6,011 bases of DNA from SUG1106 sp964651095 (lineage in GTDB: Bacteria; Bacillota; Clostridia; Peptostreptococcales; Anaerovoracaceae). How positions within the stretch are numbered: position 1 is the stretch's first letter; each line of letters opens with the position of its first letter. A program made the translations under genes and the position numbers. The stretch spans positions 1 to 6,011 of the forward strand of contig CAZYWO010000115.1 of the NCBI GenBank assembly GCA_964651095.1, read 5' to 3'. Of the stretch, positions 1 to 6,011 are shown in pieces. A model generated the notes under the pieces. It ran no database searches. It saw only the letters and a list, made by a program, of their open reading frames with translations, and was not told the origin of the DNA.

Positions 1-29
1 CACCCGCAATTAATCGATTTATTTTCGCT

Positions 30-54
30 CCACCCCAACATTTGACACAGAGCC
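30..54 (-). mobile_element. Possible terminal inverted repeat of an ISL3-family insertion sequence (element continues off the left edge)
   Basis: Read on the minus strand from position 54, the sequence begins GGCTCTGTGTCAAATG and continues TTGGGGTGG. This matches my recollection of the ends of ISL3-family elements in Firmicutes, which begin with GG and carry a GGCTCT..GTCAAA core. The match would place the outer tip of the element at position 54 and its body to the left, outside the window. The adjoining bases 55-62 (TAAAAAAA) would be the candidate 8-base target duplication, which is the usual duplication length for this family. No transposase is visible in the window and only one end is present, so this is pattern recognition and not proof. 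Confidence 0.4.
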
Positions 55-55
55 T

Positions 56-84
56 AAAAAAATCTCCGGCTTCACGCCGGAGAT
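56..84 (-). terminator. Rho-independent terminator at the end of the operon
   Basis: On the minus strand a perfect 9-bp stem, ATCTCCGGC pairing with GCCGGAGAT (84-76 and 70-62), encloses a five-base loop GTGAA. It is followed at once by a run of Ts (62-56, one of them also in the stem). It begins 11 bases after the stop codon of the trigger-factor-like lipoprotein gene and is the natural end of the five-gene transcript. On the plus strand the hairpin is followed only by an interrupted T-rich stretch, so it could act weakly in the other direction too. Confidence 0.93.
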
Positions 85-95
85 CACAATTTATT

Positions 96-1190
96 TTATT
101 TTTCAGAAAGTCTGGTGTAAATCTGTTCGAGCACTTTGTCAAGCATCAGATTCAATTTAACGTTATAAACATCAGCATATTCCTCTAATGAAACGCCTAC
201 CATGGTCTCAAACAGCTCTGCTGTTGATACTCCCACCGAAAGCATAATCTGATTCAGCATGTCATCATACTCTGAGTACTCAACTTCGATGCCTTCCTTT
301 TCGACTAATGCGTAAATAACCATCTTTTCTTTAACGATGCTTTCGCCATATTCGTTCATGGCCTCATCGTATTCTTCCTGATCATATTTGAAATATTGGT
401 CTAAGAAATCTTCCCATTCAAGGCCCTGCTGCTCTGCTGCAGCTTTATAACGAGCGTCAAGTTTTTCTTTTTCTGCTGTTACTTCCTCTGCAATGACTTC
501 CGATATAACGGCTTCCTCTTTTATTTTCTCATAAATATCGCTTTCAATGTCATATACAGCATCCTCATGCTTAGATTGTTCAAGCTCATCGGCAATATAC
601 TTTCTGTAATCGACTACGTTATCCACATCGCTGTTAGCCTTGACAAATTCATCGTCAAGAACTGCCGGTACTTCTACGGTTTTGCTGAGAACGGTCACAA
701 CGAAAGTAACATCCATACCTGATAATGCTTCATTAGTTTCGTAAGGATCCGGAAATTGCAGCTTCAGCGTCACAGGTTCACCAATTGTCGCGCCGTAAAG
801 TCCTTCTTCAAATCCGTCAATATATCCGCCTTGTCCCAGTGTCAGAGCGCTTGAATCAGAACTCATTCCTTCACTGGTAGTTCCGTCAGCGAGCGTACCC
901 TTAAAGGAGATTTTTACACTATCGCCTTTCTCTACAATCCCTTCGGTTACTTCTTGGGTAGTCGCCGCATTTTCGAGTATCTCTTCTATCGCTTCGTCAA
1001 TATCATCATCTGTGATCGTAATATCAGGAGTTTCTATAGTATAGCTGTCATAGTCCGGAAGCGTAACATAATCGGACAAATTATACTTTTCATAAGGATT
1101 TTCTAAAACATCTTTGCCTCCGCAGCCTGTCATTGTTACAAGCCCTATGCATAACACGAAAATCATAATTACGGATAAAATTTTTTTCAT
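96..1190 (-). CDS. Trigger-factor-like lipoprotein: FKBP-type prolyl isomerase domain plus trigger factor C-terminal domain, membrane-anchored outside the cell
   Basis: The 364-residue protein starts with a lipoprotein signal peptide: MKK, a hydrophobic core at 5-19, and lipobox MTGC with Cys23 as the lipidation site. The Met at -3 is slightly off consensus. An FKBP domain spans about 86-170; GQGGYIDGFEEGLYGATIGE (119-138) and LQFPDPY (144-150) align well with the FKBP domain of trigger factor. From about 172 the sequence PAVLDDEFVK and the long acidic helices to the end match the trigger factor C-terminal chaperone domain. The N-terminal ribosome-docking domain is absent and is replaced by the signal peptide and an acidic linker (24-85). 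I therefore infer an extracytoplasmic foldase, comparable in role to PrsA, rather than a ribosome-bound chaperone; isomerase activity is not shown. The ATG has a GAGG site 9 bases upstream and follows the permease stop by 22 bases. It is the last gene of the operon. Confidence 0.88.
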   Translation of the reverse strand: MKKILSVIMIFVLCIGLVTMTGCGGKDVLENPYEKYNLSDYVTLPDYDSYTIETPDITITDDDIDEAIEEILENAATTQEVTEGIVEKGDSVKISFKGTLADGTTSEGMSSDSSALTLGQGGYIDGFEEGLYGATIGEPVTLKLQFPDPYETNEALSGMDVTFVVTVLSKTVEVPAVLDDEFVKANSDVDNVVDYRKYIADELEQSKHEDAVYDIESDIYEKIKEEAVISEVIAEEVTAEKEKLDARYKAAAEQQGLEWEDFLDQYFKYDQEEYDEAMNEYGESIVKEKMVIYALVEKEGIEVEYSEYDDMLNQIMLSVGVSTAELFETMVGVSLEEYADVYNVKLNLMLDKVLEQIYTRLSEK

Positions 1191-1212
1191 TTCTTTTTTC
1201 CTCTTTTCTTCT

Positions 1213-2151
1213 TTATATTTTTTTAAGTTGTTTTCTAGTCCTGTTCTTTCTTTTATTGTTATTGCTTACGACTATGTAAACCAGCATAAGGATGGTCGCA
1301 AGATAAGGCACTATAGAAGTCAAGTCTGCGGGAACTCCAACACTTTGCAGTCTTAAGCCCAGAGCCTGAAGAAAGCCGAACAAAATGGCAGCCAAAAATA
1401 CCTTAGGAGGATTAGCCATGCCGAATATTACACAGGCAAAGGCTATATATCCACGGCTGTTGCTCATTCCTTCGGAAAACATAGTCAAATAGCCAAGTGA
1501 GAGATGGGCACCTGCAAGTCCGCAGAATATTCCGCATAATATACTTGCAAGGAACTTCATTTTTTGTGCACTGATACCTGCCGTCTCAAGTGATTTTGGA
1601 TGCTCACCGGCAGCTCTCATCCAGAAGCCGTAAGGAGTTCTGTATAAGAATACCCACGTCAAGAACACCAGCAGCCATGTTATGTATACGAAAATAGAAT
1701 TATCGTTGAGCAGCGGCCCCAAAATCGGAATATTGTCTAAAAACCCTAAGTGCACTGTAGGTAATGATACAATAGCAGCATCCGAAAAAGTACCCTTTAC
1801 ACCAAAGATTGATCGAAGCAGATATACTGTAAGTCCTCCGGCGAAAGTATTCAATGCCATACCTATAATAAACTCGTCGCTTCTTAGTTTTACTACGAAA
1901 ACTGCAAAGAATATTCCAATCAGAATGCCTATAAGCACTGCTATTAAAACTCCGATGGCTGCCGATGCACATGCATAACTGAAAGCTACCGCCGCAAAAG
2001 CTCCTATCAGAATTATGCCGTCCATACCTATATTCATAATTCCCGCCTGCTCGGTCAGCAAACCTCCCATCGCCGCCAGAATAACAGGAGTGGCTGTACG
2101 CAGAGTATTTTGTAAAAGTCCCATATTAAAAACGTCTGAAAGATGTCCCAT
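1213..2151 (-). CDS. ABC transporter permease of the nucleoside/BMP type, second subunit (NupQ/YufQ-like)
   Basis: This 312-residue integral membrane protein belongs to the BPD_transp_2 (LivH/RbsC-like) permease family and has the usual length for the shorter of the two permeases of BMP-linked nucleoside importers. About eight to nine hydrophobic segments are visible. The family-typical stretch TPVILAAMGGLLTEQAGIMN (21-40), continuing IGMDGIILIGAF, lies near the N-terminus. SDEFIIGMALNTFAGGLT (91-108) corresponds to the region expected to contact the ATPase. GYIAFACVIFGMANP (234-248) is another conserved block. The C-terminus is strongly basic (NNNKRKNRTRKQLKKI), which fits a cytoplasmic tail. 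The ATG overlaps the stop of the upstream permease by one base (TAATG), with AAAGGAG 8 bases upstream, so translation is probably coupled. It should form a heterodimeric channel with that permease. Confidence 0.93.
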   Translation of the reverse strand: MGHLSDVFNMGLLQNTLRTATPVILAAMGGLLTEQAGIMNIGMDGIILIGAFAAVAFSYACASAAIGVLIAVLIGILIGIFFAVFVVKLRSDEFIIGMALNTFAGGLTVYLLRSIFGVKGTFSDAAIVSLPTVHLGFLDNIPILGPLLNDNSIFVYITWLLVFLTWVFLYRTPYGFWMRAAGEHPKSLETAGISAQKMKFLASILCGIFCGLAGAHLSLGYLTMFSEGMSNSRGYIAFACVIFGMANPPKVFLAAILFGFLQALGLRLQSVGVPADLTSIVPYLATILMLVYIVVSNNNKRKNRTRKQLKKI

Positions 2152-3254
2152 TACTGTGTCTCCTTTCCTGCATGCAGCTTTGCTTTAGCCTCTTTTTGCA
2201 CCCGTCTGTTTTGAATAGCCTTTGAGATGCCTCCCTCAGCAGCCATAAGGAATATTATTATTGAGAAAATAATATCCGAAAGCTCTCCTGAAATTCCGAT
2301 GGAAAGTTCCATCGAACCTGCACCGATGTCTATAACGGCAAAGAAGAAACTCATTAGAATTATTCCCAGCGGGTTGTAATTCATAATCATTGCAACCAAC
2401 ATTCCATCGTAATAAAATTCGTTGCTGATGGAGTCCAGGAATCTATGCTGGTACCCATAAACTTCAAACATTCCCACAAGACCGCAAATAGCCCCGGAAG
2501 CAATCATTGCGCCGATCATAATCTTGTCCTTTTTAAGTCCTGAAAAGAACGCAAATCTCTGGTTTTCTCCCGTAACTTTCATTTCAAGACCTACGCTGGT
2601 TTTTTTCATTATATACCAGCATATAAATGCGATAACCGCACTGTAAATAATTGCTGTACTTAAGTTTGAACGAGCAATAAGCTGTTCAAACAAAAATTCA
2701 TCCGGTACTGCATCCGTTCCTCCCAAAACGCCTTTGTCGCTTGTTCTGAGAGGTCCGCCGCTGTTTGTAAGGTATGTGCAAAGGTAAATTGCCACCGAGT
2801 TAAGCATTATCGTGGTAATTACCTCGCTTACATTTAGTTTTACCTTTAAAACTGCCGGTATCCATGCGTAAAAACCACCTACCACAGCCGCCGAAATAAA
2901 TGCCAGAGGCACTGCAATAAACGGTGATACACCTTCCAGCACTACTCCTACCATGGTTGCCGCAAGTCCGCCAAGAAATAGTTGACCCTCACCTCCTACG
3001 TTGAACATGCCTGCTTTAGAGCATACAGCCATTGCAAGACCCGTCAGGCAAAGCGTAAGCATCTTGGCAAGAGTATTGCCAAAGACTCTTGACGAGCCAA
3101 AAACGCCCTTAATCATAGCTCCGTATCCTGCAATAGGGTTGTATCCGGTTATTATCATCAACACTGCGCCCATTAACAAAGCAGCCAATATGCTGAGAAA
3201 AAGCGAGGTTAAATAATCTTTGTTTTTCTGAAGGCTTGCTGTAATCTTATTCAT
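2151..3254 (-). CDS. ABC transporter permease of the nucleoside/BMP type, first subunit (NupP/YufP-like)
   Basis: The 367-residue protein is the longer permease of a BMP-type nucleoside importer (BPD_transp_2 family). A short basic N-terminus precedes a first hydrophobic segment at about 17-37, and some eight to nine hydrophobic segments follow. The block AGMFNVGGEGQLFLGG (81-96) is highly characteristic of this subunit. VSEVITTIMLN (142-152) matches the conserved cytoplasmic region that couples to the ATPase. GVGLEMKVTGEN-like wording (SVGLEMKVTGEN, 220-231) and NYNPLGIIL (292-300) are also typical. The tail after 345 is charged and probably cytoplasmic. The ATG overlaps the ATPase stop as ATGA (3254-3251), and a GGAGG site lies 8 bases upstream, inside the end of the ATPase gene. 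Together with the next gene it should form the transmembrane channel. Confidence 0.94.
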   Translation of the reverse strand: MNKITASLQKNKDYLTSLFLSILAALLMGAVLMIITGYNPIAGYGAMIKGVFGSSRVFGNTLAKMLTLCLTGLAMAVCSKAGMFNVGGEGQLFLGGLAATMVGVVLEGVSPFIAVPLAFISAAVVGGFYAWIPAVLKVKLNVSEVITTIMLNSVAIYLCTYLTNSGGPLRTSDKGVLGGTDAVPDEFLFEQLIARSNLSTAIIYSAVIAFICWYIMKKTSVGLEMKVTGENQRFAFFSGLKKDKIMIGAMIASGAICGLVGMFEVYGYQHRFLDSISNEFYYDGMLVAMIMNYNPLGIILMSFFFAVIDIGAGSMELSIGISGELSDIIFSIIIFLMAAEGGISKAIQNRRVQKEAKAKLHAGKETQ

Positions 3255-4840
3255 AGCTGCCGCCTCCTTCCTGCTGCAGAAGCTTGGTCATTTCCTGCAT
3301 CCGTTAAAGTCTCTCTTTCCCCGCATCTGTTTCCGGTCATATAGTAACTTATTCCCATCTTATCTATTTCTCCGGACTTAAATTCGCCGGTAATCATGCC
3401 TTCATACATAGTAATTATACGGTCGCTCAACCTGAAAACTTCATCTAAATCTGCGCTGGCAAGGAGTATGGCACAACCCTCATTTCTCTTAGCGATAATC
3501 TGCTTATGTATAAATTCCATAGCGCCTATGTCAACGCCTCTTGTGGGTTGGGCTATGATCAATATAGGAGTATCAAACGAAAATTCTCTTGCAACTACCA
3601 CTTTTTGCATATTTCCTCCGGACAAATCTCCTACCCTTGTCTGTACACCGCTTCCTCTCATATCAAACTTTTCAAAAAGTTCCTGAGAATATCTCACAAT
3701 TGAAGATTGTTTAAGATGGAGTTTATACTTGGAAAAGGCAGGCTGCTTTTCCTTGCCAATAATTAAATTTTCTGTCACTGTTGATTCTGCCGAAACACCT
3801 GTCGATACCCGGTCTTCAGGTATATGAGCCACACCTAGTTCTCTGATTTGACCCGGAGTCTTATCATTGCTGAGTTTGCCCTGAATATAGAAACTTCCAT
3901 GCTGCACTTTACGCATACCTGTCAATGCTTCAAGAAGTTCGCTCTGTCCGTTTCCTTCGATGGCTGCGATTCCGAGTACTTCTCCGGCTCTTACCTTAAG
4001 AGATACACCGTTTACCGCCATTAACCCTCTGTTATCAGTTACATAAATGTCCTGAGCTTCGATAAGAACATCTCCGGGTTCTCCTGTTTTCTCTATATCG
4101 TCTAACAAAACATCCCTTCCCACCATCATAGATGCAAGGACTTTCTCATTAACATTTCGAGTTTCTTCTACTCCTACCAGTTTTCCCTGACGCATTACTC
4201 CCACTCTGTCGGATATTGCCATTACTTCGTATAACTTATGGGTTATTATGATTACAGTCATACCCTTTTCTTTGACAATTTTCCTGATTACATGGAAAAG
4301 TTCCTCTGTTTCCTGTGGGGTCAATACCGCCGTGGGCTCATCCAAAATCAACACATCAGCCCCCCTGTAAAGAGTTTTGAGAATCTCAACACGCTGCTGC
4401 AATCCTACGCTGATTTCCTCAACAGTAGCCTCAGGATCCACTTCCAATCCATATTCGCTAATCAATTTATTTACTACTTCATTAGTTGCCTTTAAATCGT
4501 AAAAAAACTTAGCCTTTCTTGGTTCTTTGCTCATTACGATGTTCTGTGCAACTGTGAAAGAAGGAACAAGCATAAAATGCTGGTGTACCATGCCTACTCC
4601 TTGGTTAATGGCGTCGCTCGGACTGTATTTTTCAACTTTTTTGCCTTTGATATACACATTGCCGTCAGTAGGCTTGTTTATCCCATACAAAATATTCATA
4701 AGCGTACTTTTGCCTGCACCGTTTTCACCGACAAGGGCGAATACCTCTCCACGTTTGATATCAAATGAAACATCATCATTGGCAAGCACTCCCGGAAACT
4801 GCATAGAGACATTTTCAAATTTTACTATAGGTTCTTGCAA
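3251..4840 (-). CDS. Nucleoside ABC transporter ATP-binding protein with two fused nucleotide-binding domains (NupO/YufO-like), TTG start
   Basis: From the preferred TTG start the protein has 529 residues (QEPIVKFENVSMQFPG...). Domain 1 has Walker A GENGAGKST (38-46), the Q-loop VHQHF (Gln87), signature SVGLQQR (144-150), Walker B VLILDEPT (163-170) and the H-loop ITHK (His201). Domain 2 has a degenerate Walker A (AIEGNGQSE, Gln299 replacing Lys) and a degenerate Walker B (LIIAQPT, with Ala430 and Gln431 in place of Asp and Glu). Alanine stands in the H-loop position (about 463), but the LSGGN signature (406-410) is intact. This asymmetry is typical of the family, so one composite ATP site should be catalytic. 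The start is chosen because AAAGGGAGG lies 8 bases before the TTG. An in-frame ATG at 4900 would add 20 residues but sits in the loop of a terminator hairpin, and the ATG at 4876 has no ribosome site. Its end overlaps the next gene by ATGA. Confidence 0.93.
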   Translation of the reverse strand: MQEPIVKFENVSMQFPGVLANDDVSFDIKRGEVFALVGENGAGKSTLMNILYGINKPTDGNVYIKGKKVEKYSPSDAINQGVGMVHQHFMLVPSFTVAQNIVMSKEPRKAKFFYDLKATNEVVNKLISEYGLEVDPEATVEEISVGLQQRVEILKTLYRGADVLILDEPTAVLTPQETEELFHVIRKIVKEKGMTVIIITHKLYEVMAISDRVGVMRQGKLVGVEETRNVNEKVLASMMVGRDVLLDDIEKTGEPGDVLIEAQDIYVTDNRGLMAVNGVSLKVRAGEVLGIAAIEGNGQSELLEALTGMRKVQHGSFYIQGKLSNDKTPGQIRELGVAHIPEDRVSTGVSAESTVTENLIIGKEKQPAFSKYKLHLKQSSIVRYSQELFEKFDMRGSGVQTRVGDLSGGNMQKVVVAREFSFDTPILIIAQPTRGVDIGAMEFIHKQIIAKRNEGCAILLASADLDEVFRLSDRIITMYEGMITGEFKSGEIDKMGISYYMTGNRCGERETLTDAGNDQASAAGRRRQL

Positions 4841-4857
4841 AGTTCCTACCTCCCTTT
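4838..4857 (-). promoter_or_regulatory. Ribosome binding site and TTG start that decide the ATPase N-terminus
   Basis: On the minus strand AAAGGGAGGT is followed by AGGAACT and then TTG. The GGAGG core is 8 bases from the TTG, an ideal distance. The codon after the TTG begins QEPIVKFENVSMQFPG, which is where homologous nucleoside ABC ATPases usually begin. The residues encoded upstream (MRYALFFIMFEDKEQREVGT) show no family resemblance and overlap the hairpin and its T-run. Confidence 0.8.
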
Positions 4858-4879
4858 GCTCCTTATCTTCAAACATTAT

Positions 4880-4914
4880 AAAAAACAAGGCGTAGCGCAT
4901 ATCACGCTACGCCT
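4880..4914 (-). terminator. Internal terminator/attenuator between the binding-protein gene and the ATPase gene
   Basis: On the minus strand a perfect 10-bp stem, AGGCGTAGCG with CGCTACGCCT (4914-4905 and 4897-4888), closes a seven-base loop TGATATG and is followed by TTGTTTTTTAT. This has the form of an intrinsic terminator. It starts 33 bases after the stop of the BMP lipoprotein gene and ends 30 bases before the ribosome site of the ATPase gene. In transporter operons, partial termination or 3'-end protection at this position commonly gives more binding protein than membrane components. The level of read-through cannot be seen from sequence; there is no clear new promoter in the short gap, so I infer partial read-through. 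Confidence 0.85.
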
Positions 4915-4947
4915 CACAAGCGAACAAATTAATTTCCGTTACTGCAA

Positions 4948-5961
4948 TTATTCTCTTGTAGTTTCCACTTCAATCTCACCTGAGATAATCTTCTGACTTA
5001 AATCATCAACTTCACTTTTAAGTTTATCTCCAACCTGTTGAGTTGAGCTATCGTCGCCGTAAGCTATGGATACGTAACCGGATGACATATCGGCAACCCA
5101 TACTCTTCCGCCTTCCCAAATTTCATCTTCAATCAGTTTCTTAACTGTATCATAGATTGAAATTCCTACTTCTTTTTTCATTGAACATATAATTACATCA
5201 TCGAATTCAGGAGCGGAAATCTTCTGGTCTTGGTCAACTCCGATAGCGTAAAAACCGCCTTCCTTTGCAGCTTCAAATACACCGTTTCCGGTATTTCCAG
5301 CTATCTGGAAAATCACGTCAGCGCCCTTGTCGTGAATTGACTGAGCACATTCCTTACCTGTTGCCGGATCGTCATATGTTCCTGCATAAATTGTTTCTAC
5401 TTTAATATCAGAATTTGCATACTTAGCTCCCTGTTCATAACCAACGATAAAGTCATTGATTGTAACTGAATCCTCGCCGCCTACAGCTCCAATAACCCCT
5501 GTAGTGGACATATTTGCAGCAATATAACCTGCCAGGAATGAACCTTCATTTTGAGCATAAGTAATGCAAATTATGTTTGGCAAGCTCTCAATTCCATCTG
5601 CCACATTGTCAACCCAGATAAATTTAGTATCCGGATATTCAGCAGCTACGTCGGTAATTTCCCAAAATTCCCAACCAACCGGTACTACGATATCTGCTGT
5701 ATCAGCAGCGCTCATCATATATTGCTTAAAGTTCTCGCCTTTACATTCTATTGTTTTAAGCGTTACCCCATAATCATCTCTAAGCTGTTCTACGCCTTCA
5801 AGTGCGGAGTCATTAAATGACTTGTCTCCAAATCCACTAGAAACTACCACACAAACTGTTAATTCTTCCCCCTCAGTACCTTCGTCGCTTCCGCATCCAA
5901 CCAATGCAAACATGGAAAGAATCAGAGCGAGTACTATTAAAAGTGATATACTTTTTTTCAT
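4948..5961 (-). CDS. BMP/PnrA-family substrate-binding lipoprotein of a nucleoside ABC importer
   Basis: The 337-residue protein has a lipoprotein signal peptide (MKK, hydrophobic core 6-20, lipobox LVGC) with lipidation at Cys23, followed by an acidic linker (SDEGTEGEE). The mature part is a type I periplasmic-binding fold of the Bmp/TmpC/PnrA family. FGDKSFNDSALEG (44-56) is the family signature at the first strand-helix. IWVDN (115-119), EGSFLAGYIAA (139-149), GVIGAVGG (155-162), DVIFQIAGNTGNGVFEAAKE (215-234) and AIGVDQDQ (239-246) follow in the expected order. By analogy with PnrA, Phe49, Asn50, Asp118, Phe218 and Asp243 probably line the nucleoside pocket; this mapping is from memory, not a structure comparison. 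The ATG has GGAGG 6 bases upstream. It is the first gene of the operon and should deliver purine nucleosides (most likely inosine or guanosine) to the permease pair. The precise substrate is not determinable here. Confidence 0.94.
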   Translation of the reverse strand: MKKSISLLIVLALILSMFALVGCGSDEGTEGEELTVCVVVSSGFGDKSFNDSALEGVEQLRDDYGVTLKTIECKGENFKQYMMSAADTADIVVPVGWEFWEITDVAAEYPDTKFIWVDNVADGIESLPNIICITYAQNEGSFLAGYIAANMSTTGVIGAVGGEDSVTINDFIVGYEQGAKYANSDIKVETIYAGTYDDPATGKECAQSIHDKGADVIFQIAGNTGNGVFEAAKEGGFYAIGVDQDQKISAPEFDDVIICSMKKEVGISIYDTVKKLIEDEIWEGGRVWVADMSSGYVSIAYGDDSSTQQVGDKLKSEVDDLSQKIISGEIEVETTRE

Positions 5962-5991
5962 GTTTTTCCTCCGTACAAAGTCAAAGAATAA

Positions 5992-6011
5992 TTTATACTC
6001 TCAGTAGTATA
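5992..6011 (-). promoter_or_regulatory. Possible operon promoter -10 region overlapping an interrupted palindrome
   Basis: On the minus strand TATAAA (5997-5992) lies about 30 bases upstream of the BMP start codon and could be a -10 element; a matching -35 would fall just outside the window. It overlaps a perfect 6-bp inverted repeat, TATACT and AGTATA separated by six bases (6011-5994), which could be a small operator or chance in AT-rich DNA. No known regulator box or riboswitch core was recognised. Confidence 0.25.

Larger units (their letters stand above)
56..5961 (-). other. Five-gene operon: nucleoside importer plus trigger-factor-like lipoprotein
   Basis: All genes run on the minus strand in the order binding lipoprotein, ATPase, permease, permease, foldase-like lipoprotein. 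Spacing is tight: an ATGA overlap, a TAATG overlap and a 22-base gap, with only one larger gap (about 107 bases from the BMP stop to the TTG) that contains the internal hairpin. A strong terminator closes the unit. The first four genes are the complete set for one importer, in the usual order of the nup/rns type. No nucleoside hydrolase, phosphorylase, deaminase or regulator gene is included. Confidence 0.85.

Noticed and set aside
42..47. TTGACA hexamer on the plus strand, resembling a -35 box
   Set aside because: No -10 element lies 16-18 bases downstream, where the terminator stem is found, and no plus-strand gene follows. The hexamer is better explained as part of the possible IS end.
1191..1230. 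Possible separate promoter (AAATATAAAG) for the trigger-factor-like gene
   Set aside because: The -10-like string is in an A-rich stretch at the end of the permease gene, and no credible -35 is placed upstream. The 22-base gap argues for co-transcription.
1682..1978. Open frames on both strands inside the second permease gene
   Set aside because: They are shadows of the permease in other frames, with no family resemblance or start signals; the permease frame is intact and conserved throughout.
4527..4895. A plus-strand open frame of 122 codons opposite the ATPase gene
   Set aside because: It lies antisense to the well-supported Walker A region, has no convincing ribosome site, and its composition is what the reverse complement of a conserved gene would give.
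5982..5987. Minus-strand TTGACT as a -35 box for the BMP gene
   Set aside because: A -10 at normal spacing would fall on or after the ribosome site and start codon, leaving no room for a leader.
5962..6011. A purine riboswitch upstream of the nucleoside-binding protein gene
   Set aside because: Only about 50 bases of leader are present and none of the conserved purine riboswitch core was recognised. Sequence beyond the right edge cannot be assessed.

Overview
This window looks like chromosomal DNA from a low-to-moderate GC Gram-positive anaerobe, most likely a member of the Clostridia. The reasons are strong purine-rich Shine-Dalgarno sites before every gene, two lipoproteins with short MKK-type signal peptides and lipobox cysteines, a TTG start, and protein families best known from Firmicutes. 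The exact genus cannot be told from the sequence.

All five real genes lie on the minus strand and read from right to left as one tight operon. In transcription order they are: a BMP/PnrA-family nucleoside-binding lipoprotein (4948-5961); a double-domain ABC ATPase (3251-4840, starting at TTG); two BPD_transp_2-type permeases (2151-3254 and 1213-2151); and a lipoprotein resembling the trigger factor without its ribosome-binding domain (96-1190). The last four genes are packed with ATGA and TAATG overlaps or a 22-base gap. A strong terminator hairpin follows the last gene (56-84). A second terminator-like hairpin sits between the binding-protein gene and the ATPase gene (4880-4914) and probably makes the binding protein more abundant than the membrane complex.

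The first four genes form a complete importer of the NupNOPQ / BmpA-NupABC / RnsABCD type. The lipoprotein captures a (probably purine) nucleoside outside the membrane, the two permeases form the channel, and the fused ATPase powers it. The unusual member is the fifth gene: a membrane-anchored, extracytoplasmic FKBP-type prolyl isomerase/chaperone candidate in the same transcription unit.

At the extreme left edge (30-54), just past the operon terminator, is a sequence that resembles the terminal inverted repeat of an ISL3-family insertion sequence whose body would lie outside the window. The extreme right edge has an 18-base interrupted palindrome with a possible -10 element. There is no gene-free stretch over 300 bases. 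I found no CRISPR array, tRNA, rRNA or recognisable riboswitch. Most of the window is an ordinary transporter operon; the points worth checking are the foldase-like fifth gene, the internal terminator, the ATPase start and the possible IS end.
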